This document shows, piece after piece, positions 7,474-16,331 of a stretch of DNA of 21,644 bases (its first letter is position 1; each line of letters starts with the position of its first letter). Position numbers and translations under genes: made by a program. Location: the IMG/VR virus record IMGVR_UViG_3300029981_000064, positions 1-21,644 of that record, one strand, 5' to 3'. The stretch comes from a virus. A model generated the notes under the pieces. It had not been told where the DNA came from. It made no database searches and saw nothing but the letters and a program-made list of their open reading frames with translations.

Positions 7474-7528
7474 TTTGTATAATATAATAAGTTTTAGATC
7501 ATTAAATTCAAATCTATAATTAATATAA

Positions 7529-7894
7529 ATGAAAAAATATCAAGGAGAAGATATATACTTCTCATTAAACTTCAGTCAATCTACAAATACAGATATATCT
7601 AGTTTTGATGATCTATACAATGTGTTAGTCTATGCTTATACGAGCGAAGAGAATGTTGCTAAGTTTTCTAGAATACCTAAAGATGGTTACGAGCCACTAA
7701 TTGACCCAGAAGATCAGGGATTAATATTAAGAGGTGTAATATCAAGTGAATATACAAAGGAGATGCATGGTCAGATTATTCTAGATGTAATGTGTATCAA
7801 GTCATCAACAGACGGTGATTTAACTGAGAATATAATACAAAAAGCAATGTCTGGTATATTTATAGCACCAACAATTATTAAAGCAGAAGCATAA
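7529..7894 (+). CDS. Small fibre-associated adaptor-like protein
   Basis: 121 residues. The opening KKYQGEDIYFSLNF and a core of beta-type stretches (LYNVLVYAYTSEENVAKF, GLILRGVISSEYTKEMHGQI, ILDVMCIKS) suggest a compact beta-sandwich like the N-terminal or companion domains that anchor fibres to tails. The stop codon overlaps the start of the giant fibre gene (TAATG at 7892-7896), so the two proteins are co-translated; that coupling suggests the two assemble together. There is no membrane segment and no catalytic motif. I do not recognise a named family, and an attachment/adaptor role is inferred from context. Confidence 0.6.
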   Translation: MKKYQGEDIYFSLNFSQSTNTDISSFDDLYNVLVYAYTSEENVAKFSRIPKDGYEPLIDPEDQGLILRGVISSEYTKEMHGQIILDVMCIKSSTDGDLTENIIQKAMSGIFIAPTIIKAEA

Positions 7895-10800
7895 TGGATG
7901 TAGAATTGATAGTATCGCCGGTATATGAAGACATAATAATTCCAGTAACCATTCAGGCTACTGACTTTGTTATTGATTTAGACACCCAAATAACAGACCT
8001 TAATATAGATATTGCCATTGGTGGGCAGAATGGATTACCTGGTAGAGACGGCAAAGATGGTGAGACTATGTGGTACTTAGTTGATCATGATCATATCTCT
8101 CCAGTTAATACACTTAAAATATATGCTGACATAATAGATGGAATACCATTACAGTTACAGTCAGATTATAATCAGTTAGATAATACCAAATTAGATTACA
8201 TAAAGAATAAGCCGCTAATACCCTCTCTCGATGGATATGCGACTGAATTATTTGTAACCGACATAACTGACCACAAGGAGGAAGAAGGTGTAGCACAGGA
8301 CCTTATAATAGCTCTAGGGCTAGGTACAGTGGTTATCCATAACTATGATGAGTTCGCATTAGCATTAACTAGCGATGAAAACTATGTAACTGATTTAGAA
8401 AAGACTAATTTACATGCTCCTCATAGTGATGATCAAGATTTATCTCCATATCAATTACTTTCTGAAAAGGGCGCGATTAATGGGTATGCTGGCCTAGATG
8501 CTAATCAGAAATTATTCTTAGTAAATTTACCAGATTCTATTTTAGGTCAATTACAATACCAAGGAACATGGGATGTTTCTGTTGGATCCTATCCTTCGAA
8601 TGCACTTAAAGGATATTATTGGATTGCCATTAATACTGGCATTATTTCCTCAATTGAGTATTCTACTGGAGATTGGATAGTATACAATGGGGTATCTTTT
8701 GATAAAATAGATAATACTGCAGCCGTAACTAGTGTTTCTGGTAGAACTGGAAATGTTATTCTTAATAAATCAGATGTAGGATTAGATTTGGTAGATAATA
8801 CCAGTGATATGGATAAACCTATATCTACTGCAACTCAGATTGAATTAGATTATAAAGTAACTATCCAAGCGGTAAATCTTGCACTATCATTCAAGGAAGA
8901 TATAAGTAATAAGATTACTGATGTTTTAGTTGATTCAGAAGTAGAGTATCCAAGTTCATCATTAGTGTTAAATCAATTGAATTTAAAGGTTGATAAAGTT
9001 GATGGGTCCAGGTTGATTACTACTCCAGAGTCAGTTATATTAGGTAATACTTCTAATATAAATAGTGGAGACAATGCAATAAATACTCGTTATTCTGGAC
9101 TTGTTACATTCCCTGGATTTGGGAATACTCATTTATTATCGGCATATGGAGATCATTTACATACTGGAATATACGAACCTATATTAGGAGTACCATTAGC
9201 AAATAATTATGTTCTATCATCAGATACAGGAGGTATTAGAAGTTGGAGTACTGTTAATTCAAAATTAACTACTGGCTATGGAGATACTATAAATCCGTAT
9301 ACTGTTAAATTAGCTAAAACATTTCTTGCGGCTCCCGTGGCCTCTACTGGTAATGCCTCGTTTAGATTAATAACTGCATCTGATATCCCAGCATTACCAT
9401 ATTCCCCATCGTCTACTGTATCTTTTCCTGGGTTTGGGGTAATAACTAATAAGGCATGGGGTTTTGATGCCCATCCTACTACTATTTCTGGATATGGAAT
9501 AACTGATCTTCCAAACATAACTAAATTATATTCTACAGATGACCCTATAAATACATATATAAGCAGTTCTTTTGATGGTCAGTATTTGCAATTACAAAGT
9601 AATAATGGACGATTACTTAGTGTAAATCATTCTATCAATTCGAACGTAGCTGAAAATTGTAATACTTTACAGGGATATTCGCCATCTACAGTTGCTGTGG
9701 ATAATGGCACTGCTGTTGTAGTTACTGATATAAACGGTTATGTTAATGGTAAAAGATTTGTAAAAAGTGGTGGATTAGCTACTGAATTCTTAATGGCAGA
9801 TGGATCTGTACAGACTATAGGTCCAAAAGGAGACAAGGGAGATACTGGACTAACCGGAGAACAGGGCATTCAAGGTATACGAGGAATTAAAGGGGATGTT
9901 GGCTCTCAAGGATTACAGGGTATTCAAGGTCCAATTGGTAATACTGGCCTTACGGGAGCTAAAGGGGACCAAGGAATACAAGGGATACAGGGACTAAAGG
10001 GAGATCAGGGAATTCAGGGTGTTGCTGGTACTGTAAATATTAATGGGTTAGGTTTTGTAAAGGCGAATGGAAATACTATAAGTTATGATAACAATACTTA
10101 TTCTACTATAGATTATGTTGATACTAAAATATCTGATTTAATAGATAGTTCTCCAGCACTATTAGACACATTAAATGAATTATCTGCGGCACTAGGAGAT
10201 GATCCTAATTTTTCTACTACCGTAATGACTGCAATTGGGTCAAAACAATCCCAATTAGATGGAGTTGGATTAGTTAGGATGAACAATAAAGTAGTTTCAT
10301 ATGATAACAATCCCTATATAACGTCTAATTCAATTGGATATTTAAATACTCTTCATACTGAAATGCAGGGCCCTGATCCATCTGAATCGTTTAGTAGCAC
10401 TATTAATCTACATAAGATAGCTAAGACAGGTTATTATACTGATTTATTAGGTAGACCAACTCAATTATCACAATTTACAAATAATTTGGATTTTACTACT
10501 AAGACGTATGTGGATTCAAATGATTTATGGGAACTAAAAAATCCAAAAATCGAATTAGTAGATAGTGTAAATGCATATGAATACGAAGATGATTATAAGA
10601 ACGTAACAGTATTTTTTAAAAAAAGTACATTTAATAATGGAGAACCAATTAGTTTGTATTTGGCAAATGGAACATTTGTTATATCTTCTACTTTTAGCGA
10701 ACCATCAAATGCGCTACAGACTACAATTCCATTTCCAGATATAACTTCGGCTGATCTTTATAGAGATGTTAATAGTATAGGAAGTTATGTTATATCTACT

Positions 10801-13800
10801 AATTCTATAAATATTCCAAGACCAAAAAATGGTCTAAAGATTAATATGGATGATGTTAATGAATTAGATACTGAATTTTCAAAGAAAACTTCGAATCCAT
10901 TATATAATACAACAATATCAAAATTAGATTTAACCTGGAAAAATGGATGGATTATTATATCTACTATTGGTTCTTGGGATAATAGATATACTATAAAAAT
11001 TACATCCCTATTAATTAAAACTTTTACTGGTATTAAGAAATTAAATCCTATAGTTTTATATCCAAGTAAAGATACATATAATGGGACATTGCCCGCTGTA
11101 TTTTATCTAAGAGATGTTGATGGATTTTTACGTGAAGATTATGAATTTGAAGAAGTTTCAGTTTCTTATGATATAACTTCTTCTCAAAATTCTAATGGAT
11201 ATAATTCATTAAAAGAAAATCTAGGTGAGAATGTGATTGATGATGGTAATGCTGGAGATGAATGGCATTCTAATATAATGGTACAATGTTTCAATTTAGT
11301 ATATCCTGGATTTTTAACTAAAGGATTATCAATTATAGAAACATTATCAGATCCAATTACTGGGAATAACGATGTAGAGGCAGATTTTACTGCTACATAT
11401 TTAACTATAAAAAATGCAAATATGGTTATTAGACCATATACGGGTGCGGCAGATAGCGAAGAGTCTTATAGTAATCCAAATGTATTAACAACGGCGTCTC
11501 ATTTTGCAAATGCTTTTCAAAGACGTGATATTACTTTAAATGCTACTACGTTTCTTAGAAATACTATTGCGGTAGGGGCAAGACCTAATGATACTACTTC
11601 AATGGTTGGTGTTTCTTATGGTTTTGGTATGGAGTTTTTTGAAGATACAAGTTATAATGGATTAAACGCTATTGCTGCTGGATTAGGGAATATATATTAT
11701 ACAGATCCTCAGGCTGCTCCTATATATATGGAATCTCCAGTATGTGCTATTGTTGCAGCTAAATTAAAGAATATTAAATTAGAATCTGGAGTTAATTGGT
11801 CTATAGTTAGAAAAGCTGCAAGAGCAACTGCATCTAATAATGGTGTATGGGATATGTATCGTGGTTTTGGTAGTATTAATGTTACCGCCGCAATACAATG
11901 GATTAAAGATAATTATACTGAAAATGTTTCTGTTAGAAATTACATTGCAGATAAATTAGAATCCGATAAAGGCATTAGTCCTATTCTTAAATATTCTGAC
12001 TTATACCCAAATAGTCCAGTATCTAAGAAGATGACAGATCTAATTTTGAAAGGATACGTTAATACAGATCAATCCACCCAACAAACGATAGGTTCAATCT
12101 CAAATCGATTGGGTAAATTGTGGGGGAGTGATGTTGATTTTAATAATATGCCAATAGTGGCTGGAACATCACTTAATAATACTTTCCTATCACTTAATGG
12201 TGGAAGTATGAATAATATTAATTTAGTTGGTAATTTAAATGCTCAGTATTTTAATGGTAAAAGTGATGCGTTGTTTATTAAAAATAATGGTTATTTAACC
12301 GCAAATCAAGATTTAAACTCTTTACAAATAGGTATAAATGCAAATGGGGGAAACTCAGGTAATAACTCCCCAAACGTAAATGAATATGGAGTTGCATTTA
12401 CTATAAGTACTGATCCTTATTATGGCTGGCAAATGTATCAAGATAATGATGGGCAGCTACATTCAAGGAGTGCCGGAACTGGTACTTGGAATAGTTGGAG
12501 AAAGATATTGGACGATCAAAATTTCACCCCTGCTAATTATATTCAAAATAGCCCAACATCTGCTCAAAGTGGTAGTGTGTGGGTCGATGGAGTAGTAAGA
12601 TCGTCTATTTACAAGGGTGCTGCATATCCAAATGCAACATCATTTGGGGATGATACAGATGTTAGCTATACTAAATTGTACGCTGGGTCAACGGCTGGAA
12701 GTGTTAGTGGTATTTATATACAAGGTGGAGGTGCAAGTAATCCAAATACTATTACATTAAAAACTTCAAGTATTGATAGATTAATTATAAATGCAGATGG
12801 TGCAGCCACCTTTGCATCCACCGTTCAAACAACAGGGATTACCCCAACAAACCTGACAACAGGATATATCCCTATGAAAAGCAGTGGAGTGTTGGTTGAT
12901 AGTCCATTGTCTATAGTAAGTGAAATTACAACTATTACAACAGGAGATCAAGCGTCTTCAAGGTTTAATATTATAAATACATCTGGTCATAGCTTTTCTT
13001 TAGTTGCTGGTCAAACAAATGAAAGTCAGGATGGATTTAGTATATATGATACAAGTTTAGATGCCACAAGACTTGCAGTTACTAATTCTGGCAATGTTGG
13101 AATAGGGTACTCCACAGGAACTGAAATAACTAATAATAAGTTAGCGGTGAATGGGAGTGGGCATTTTAATGGAGATATGCTTGTTTATGGTGGTATTGCA
13201 TCTGGAGGACGAATATCTGCATATACTATTGATGCTGGTGTAGATTTTATTCTGAGCAATGTTAATCGATCCCTAATAGGTACAGACTATAGTGAGAATA
13301 AAGTTCAGTTAATAGGGGTTTTTGAAGACAATCTTATACATATTGATGATAATGGATATGGAGTAAACTTTAATGGATCTATTAAATCTAATAATTTATC
13401 TGGCACTGGGACTAGAATGGTTGTTGCTGATAGTTTAGGGGTGCTATCAACTCAAACTATACCATCTGGTGGTGGTGGTGGATCTGTAGTATCCGTTGGA
13501 ATCGACAATGCTAATGGCTTTTATGGTTCATCTAGTGGAGGAGTTAATCCATCCTTGAATATTAAAACCAATATTAATGGAGTTTTACTTGGCAATGGCA
13601 TCTCTGTATCAGCATTAAATGGTAGTGGTTTTTTAAAGATAAATGGAAGCGGTGTTAGTTTCGATAATAATGACTATATACCATATGTTGGGGCTACAGC
13701 TAATGTAGATCTTGGAACTACGCATACAATTACAGCAAACAACTTTATACTTTCCTCTGATAAGAGATTAAAGGAAAATATACTTCCTATATCTACTAAA

Positions 13801-14007
13801 ATTCTAGACATTGAGTATAAGGAGTTTGAAATGATATCGACTCCAGGAGAAAAAAGATATGGTGTATTGGCTCAAGATCTGCGAGAAGTAGCGCCAGAGT
13901 TAGTCAATGAAGACGAAAATGGCATATTATCCGTTAAGTATATAGATTTACTTATTAGAAAGATTGCTGAATTAGAAAATAGAGTAAAACAATTGGAGGG
14001 TAAATAA
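7894..14007 (+). CDS. Giant modular tail fibre with subtilisin-like domain and S74 chaperone
   Basis: 2037 residues, the longest complete gene in the window. Domains in order: attachment region (1-40); short collagen-like patch (44-56); helical/beta repeats, including SVSGRTGNVILNKSDVGLDL (about 280-299) and ISGYGITDLPNI (531-542), typical of long phage fibres; 23 uninterrupted Gly-X-Y triplets (643-711); two copies of a GxGFVKxNG...SYDNNxY repeat (718-736, 790-808), with a third at 1910-1928; a beta domain (about 870-1050); a diverged subtilisin/S8 domain (about 1085-1340, candidate triad Asp1093, His1125, Ser1281); a pyocin-knob-like segment ending in WNSWRKILDDQNF (about 1490-1545); and a C-terminal peptidase S74 chaperone (about 1950-2037) starting SDKRLKENI at 1955. 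S74 domains trimerise fibres and then cut themselves off, usually before the Ser of this motif. Starts and stops overlap both neighbours as TAATG. It is probably the main host-binding fibre; the protease role is inferred. Confidence 0.85.
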   Translation: MDVELIVSPVYEDIIIPVTIQATDFVIDLDTQITDLNIDIAIGGQNGLPGRDGKDGETMWYLVDHDHISPVNTLKIYADIIDGIPLQLQSDYNQLDNTKLDYIKNKPLIPSLDGYATELFVTDITDHKEEEGVAQDLIIALGLGTVVIHNYDEFALALTSDENYVTDLEKTNLHAPHSDDQDLSPYQLLSEKGAINGYAGLDANQKLFLVNLPDSILGQLQYQGTWDVSVGSYPSNALKGYYWIAINTGIISSIEYSTGDWIVYNGVSFDKIDNTAAVTSVSGRTGNVILNKSDVGLDLVDNTSDMDKPISTATQIELDYKVTIQAVNLALSFKEDISNKITDVLVDSEVEYPSSSLVLNQLNLKVDKVDGSRLITTPESVILGNTSNINSGDNAINTRYSGLVTFPGFGNTHLLSAYGDHLHTGIYEPILGVPLANNYVLSSDTGGIRSWSTVNSKLTTGYGDTINPYTVKLAKTFLAAPVASTGNASFRLITASDIPALPYSPSSTVSFPGFGVITNKAWGFDAHPTTISGYGITDLPNITKLYSTDDPINTYISSSFDGQYLQLQSNNGRLLSVNHSINSNVAENCNTLQGYSPSTVAVDNGTAVVVTDINGYVNGKRFVKSGGLATEFLMADGSVQTIGPKGDKGDTGLTGEQGIQGIRGIKGDVGSQGLQGIQGPIGNTGLTGAKGDQGIQGIQGLKGDQGIQGVAGTVNINGLGFVKANGNTISYDNNTYSTIDYVDTKISDLIDSSPALLDTLNELSAALGDDPNFSTTVMTAIGSKQSQLDGVGLVRMNNKVVSYDNNPYITSNSIGYLNTLHTEMQGPDPSESFSSTINLHKIAKTGYYTDLLGRPTQLSQFTNNLDFTTKTYVDSNDLWELKNPKIELVDSVNAYEYEDDYKNVTVFFKKSTFNNGEPISLYLANGTFVISSTFSEPSNALQTTIPFPDITSADLYRDVNSIGSYVISTNSINIPRPKNGLKINMDDVNELDTEFSKKTSNPLYNTTISKLDLTWKNGWIIISTIGSWDNRYTIKITSLLIKTFTGIKKLNPIVLYPSKDTYNGTLPAVFYLRDVDGFLREDYEFEEVSVSYDITSSQNSNGYNSLKENLGENVIDDGNAGDEWHSNIMVQCFNLVYPGFLTKGLSIIETLSDPITGNNDVEADFTATYLTIKNANMVIRPYTGAADSEESYSNPNVLTTASHFANAFQRRDITLNATTFLRNTIAVGARPNDTTSMVGVSYGFGMEFFEDTSYNGLNAIAAGLGNIYYTDPQAAPIYMESPVCAIVAAKLKNIKLESGVNWSIVRKAARATASNNGVWDMYRGFGSINVTAAIQWIKDNYTENVSVRNYIADKLESDKGISPILKYSDLYPNSPVSKKMTDLILKGYVNTDQSTQQTIGSISNRLGKLWGSDVDFNNMPIVAGTSLNNTFLSLNGGSMNNINLVGNLNAQYFNGKSDALFIKNNGYLTANQDLNSLQIGINANGGNSGNNSPNVNEYGVAFTISTDPYYGWQMYQDNDGQLHSRSAGTGTWNSWRKILDDQNFTPANYIQNSPTSAQSGSVWVDGVVRSSIYKGAAYPNATSFGDDTDVSYTKLYAGSTAGSVSGIYIQGGGASNPNTITLKTSSIDRLIINADGAATFASTVQTTGITPTNLTTGYIPMKSSGVLVDSPLSIVSEITTITTGDQASSRFNIINTSGHSFSLVAGQTNESQDGFSIYDTSLDATRLAVTNSGNVGIGYSTGTEITNNKLAVNGSGHFNGDMLVYGGIASGGRISAYTIDAGVDFILSNVNRSLIGTDYSENKVQLIGVFEDNLIHIDDNGYGVNFNGSIKSNNLSGTGTRMVVADSLGVLSTQTIPSGGGGGSVVSVGIDNANGFYGSSSGGVNPSLNIKTNINGVLLGNGISVSALNGSGFLKINGSGVSFDNNDYIPYVGATANVDLGTTHTITANNFILSSDKRLKENILPISTKILDIEYKEFEMISTPGEKRYGVLAQDLREVAPELVNEDENGILSVKYIDLLIRKIAELENRVKQLEGK
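9820..10026 (+). repeat. Collagen-like Gly-X-Y tract inside the giant fibre
   Basis: 23 perfect Gly-X-Y triplets (residues 643-711), dominated by GxQ, GxK and GxT triplets such as GIQ, GDQ, GDK and GLT. Gly is encoded mainly by GGA/GGT with scattered GGG/GGC. Such tracts form triple helices and fit a trimeric fibre shaft. Low-complexity repeats like this expand and contract readily, so tract length is expected to vary between relatives. Confidence 0.9.
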
Positions 14008-14993
14008 TGGCAAATTTAGTACCAGATACAAATACATTTAATCTAAAAGACGTAACTCAAGTTATTTATGGAGTATCTACTGGTAGTTTACGAGATTCTT
14101 TTTCTAGTTCTATTTCAATTGGTTTCGATTCTAGGTATGTGGGTAGTAAAAATAATTTATATAATTTTAGAAACTACTGGGTTGGCACTATGTTGTCTCA
14201 AACCCCATTTATAGCACCAGTTGATTTTGTTAATAGCTCCCAGCCAGTTGACATAGTTAGAGAATATAGTAAATTTGTGAGTGGTCCTGGAACTGCATAT
14301 TGGAATGCGTCTGATGCAAGATATATATTTAGTGTCTCTGATGATGTTACTTCTACCCCTACTGTTGATACATCATATTGGAGTGTAGTTCGAGTTGAGC
14401 AAATAGATGGAAACTCTATTTATACTCCAATCAACTGGTCATCAATACCTTGGACTGCGGGAAGTACTAAAAGATATGTTATAGGGCTTAAAGGGTCAAG
14501 TGACATAGTTACGGCATTTATACCAAATGGTGCTATATGGGCATATATTGGAAATAAATGTAATTCTATTTTAGCAACAAACGCAGTATCTTTAAAATAT
14601 ATACATTGTCAGGATTTACAATCTATAACTATATTTCCTGAAAGTGCATTTTCAGGGTGTAGTATATTGCAGGGTGTTTGCAATTACCCTAAAATATCAG
14701 AGGTGCCGAGAAATTGCTTCTATTCATGTATAGGAATAACTAGGATGATACTACAAAAAGAAACTATTGGGGCTCGTGATTTATCATTCTCGTTCTGTCA
14801 ATTTAGTAGATTAGATATATATAGGCAAACATATCCTCTTGGGTTAAATCCAAGTTCATTTGATAATTTCTCATTTTATAATTGCACTGTTCATATACCA
14901 ACCGGCATGAATACCGGTCTATATACAATGGAAATCTGGTTCGGGCAGCATGTATGGACATTGATGGGAGGAGGGATAGTCCCCGATTTATAA
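14007..14993 (+). CDS. Fibre-associated protein with BspA-type leucine-rich repeats
   Basis: 328 residues. Residues 1-55 form a domain I recognise as common at the N-terminus of Bacteroidota phage tail proteins (NTFNLKDVTQVIYG, then YVGSKNNLYNFRNYW). A linker region (about 60-150) follows. Residues about 160-315 contain LRR_5 (BspA-like) repeats with the pattern IxxxAFxxCxxLxxV (IFPESAFSGCSILQGV, then VPRNCFYSCIGITRMI, then the FSFCQFSRLDIY and FDNFSFYNCTVHIP coils), closing with the typical IPTG cap at 297-300. These repeats bind proteins or glycans and are abundant on gut Bacteroidales surfaces, so a host-derived adhesin tip is plausible. The start overlaps the fibre stop (TAATG), so it is co-translated with the giant fibre and probably caps or partners it. 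LRR assignment is confident; function is inferred. Confidence 0.75.
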   Translation: MANLVPDTNTFNLKDVTQVIYGVSTGSLRDSFSSSISIGFDSRYVGSKNNLYNFRNYWVGTMLSQTPFIAPVDFVNSSQPVDIVREYSKFVSGPGTAYWNASDARYIFSVSDDVTSTPTVDTSYWSVVRVEQIDGNSIYTPINWSSIPWTAGSTKRYVIGLKGSSDIVTAFIPNGAIWAYIGNKCNSILATNAVSLKYIHCQDLQSITIFPESAFSGCSILQGVCNYPKISEVPRNCFYSCIGITRMILQKETIGARDLSFSFCQFSRLDIYRQTYPLGLNPSSFDNFSFYNCTVHIPTGMNTGLYTMEIWFGQHVWTLMGGGIVPDL

Positions 14994-15011
14994 TAATAAA
15001 GAATAAATATA

Positions 15012-15311
15012 ATGACAATATTGAATACAGATATAAGTAAATTCTCATTTGCAGAGTCAGTCAGTTCTAGCAATGGAAAGACGTCTGGGAGTAAAGTGGC
15101 TGGTGCACTGGTTGTTACTAGCGGATGTTTTAGTTTCATAATGAGTTCAGTCGCAGCAATAGCAAAAGATCCCAATGCTATCGCCCTAGCGGGTATTGCT
15201 GCAGGTGTAATAACTGCAGGATTAGTGATGTTTGGTTATTCTAAGAAAAGGGATACTCTTGGCAAATCAGACGAAGAATCAAATACTAACATAAATATCA
15301 AACAAGAATAA
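15012..15311 (+). CDS. Probable holin (two transmembrane helices)
   Basis: 99 residues. There are two hydrophobic segments, residues about 29-51 (VAGALVVTSGCFSFIMSSVAAIA) split across a small-residue stretch, and about 55-76 (Ala/Gly/Ile-rich), separated by a short KDPN turn. A charged C-terminal tail follows (SKKRD, then Glu/Asn/Lys-rich). Two helices with a tight turn, short length and a charged tail fit a class II-type holin, which makes lesions in the inner membrane at the end of infection. It is first in a run of membrane proteins and a probable endolysin, which is the main support. The sequence itself has no holin family signature I can name, so this is a topology and context assignment. 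Confidence 0.65.
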   Translation: MTILNTDISKFSFAESVSSSNGKTSGSKVAGALVVTSGCFSFIMSSVAAIAKDPNAIALAGIAAGVITAGLVMFGYSKKRDTLGKSDEESNTNINIKQE

Positions 15312-15343
15312 TAATTTCAAAATAATTAATTAAGTGAATTGAG

Positions 15344-15703
15344 ATGACGCAAAAGAAAGAAGTTCAAGAGGTTAAAAAAAAATATATCAAAAAGCCACAA
15401 GGTTCAAGATATATATATGTACATGATGAGGATATTACTAAACCGGTAGTTGCGGTACCAGGTTTGAATTTTTCTCAGATAGTATCCTTATTGGGCTTAT
15501 TAGCACTACTTGGCGCTGCGTGGGTAGACCTGAGTGTCAAGTTAGAGAGGATCGACGTAAAGTATGATCAAAAAACAGAGTTTCTAGAAAAAGGTAGAGT
15601 ATCAAATGTTAAAGCAATAGAACAGAATAGAATAGAGAATAAAGATGAGCATAAGTTGATGCTAGAAAAACTAGACATCTTATTGCAAAGAAGAAAAAAT
15701 TAA
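15344..15703 (+). CDS. Single-TM coiled-coil membrane protein in lysis cassette
   Basis: 119 residues. The basic N-terminus (KKKYIKKPQGSRYIYVHDED) is probably cytoplasmic. One transmembrane helix lies at about 44-61 (FSQIVSLLGLLALLGAAW). The rest (about 62-119) is charged, with heptad-like spacing (LERIDVKYDQKTEFLEKG, then NRIENKDEHKLMLEKLDILL), so probably a coiled coil on the far side of the membrane. Between a holin-like and a spanin-like gene, it could be a second holin, an antiholin-like regulator or one half of a spanin pair. The sequence alone does not decide this. Confidence 0.55.
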   Translation: MTQKKEVQEVKKKYIKKPQGSRYIYVHDEDITKPVVAVPGLNFSQIVSLLGLLALLGAAWVDLSVKLERIDVKYDQKTEFLEKGRVSNVKAIEQNRIENKDEHKLMLEKLDILLQRRKN

Positions 15704-15706
15704 TAT

Positions 15707-16330
15707 ATGTTAAACAAAACAAAATTAATACTATACATAATTGGGGGCGTTTTACTCGCCTCTAGTTATATTGGTATAAAGGTAGCATACAATAAATATG
15801 TTTCCGTTAAGACCGAAATGGAGGCCTATAGAAATAATGATAGGGCATATCAGGATATAATATCAGGTAAGACTTCTGAGAATAGGGTTTTAAAGCTTTC
15901 TAATGATGATTTAAGACAGTCTAATGATAAGTTGATACAATCTATGGATTCTGTTAGAAAGACCTTTAAAAAGGCTAAGAATAAGCCAGGGGATGTATCT
16001 ACTGGTGTAAGTACAGTGATACATGATACCGTTAGCGCCTTGTTGGTAAATAATGGACAATGCGTTATAGACACTACATTAAAACATAACCCTTTTACGT
16101 CCTCAAGGGTTATTTTGAAGGATAATCACTTAAATGTTATACTGACTGTAAACAATACTGAGTATTTATACGTTTACTCAACAAGGGAGTATGTTAATGA
16201 GTATGCAAATGGATGGCAGAGATTCTGGCATTTTGATTGGCATAAGGAAGACTTAGATAGATACGATATAAAAAACACTAATGACTTAATTAAAGTTGAG
16301 GATGTTAGGATAGTTAAAATAAGAGAATAA
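15707..16330 (+). CDS. Spanin-like protein (i-spanin/Rz type, DUF6549-like)
   Basis: 207 residues. An N-terminal uncleaved anchor lies at about 6-26 (KLILYIIGGVLLASSYIGIK). A coiled-coil segment follows at about 55-90 (ENRVLKLSNDDLRQSNDKLI, then SMDSVRKTFKKAK), then a short linker and a beta-type C-terminal domain (about 105-207) with VILTVNNTEYLYVYS and WQRFWHFDWHKEDLDRYDIK. The last segment and the anchor resemble the DUF6549-type proteins I know from Bacteroides phages, though I give that label from memory. Layout and cassette position fit an inner-membrane spanin, which would fuse or disrupt the outer membrane in the last lysis step. It starts 3 bases after the preceding stop and is followed after one base by the DUF5675 gene. 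Confidence 0.6.
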   Translation: MLNKTKLILYIIGGVLLASSYIGIKVAYNKYVSVKTEMEAYRNNDRAYQDIISGKTSENRVLKLSNDDLRQSNDKLIQSMDSVRKTFKKAKNKPGDVSTGVSTVIHDTVSALLVNNGQCVIDTTLKHNPFTSSRVILKDNHLNVILTVNNTEYLYVYSTREYVNEYANGWQRFWHFDWHKEDLDRYDIKNTNDLIKVEDVRIVKIRE

Positions 16331-16331
16331 T

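Noticed and set aside
14900-14919. ACCGG/CCGGT inverted repeat near the end of the LRR gene
   Set aside because: Only 5 bp, inside coding sequence, with no T-run; most likely chance.
5680-14993. Diversity-generating retroelement acting on fibre genes
   Set aside because: No reverse transcriptase gene and no template/variable repeat pair was seen near the fibre or LRR genes.
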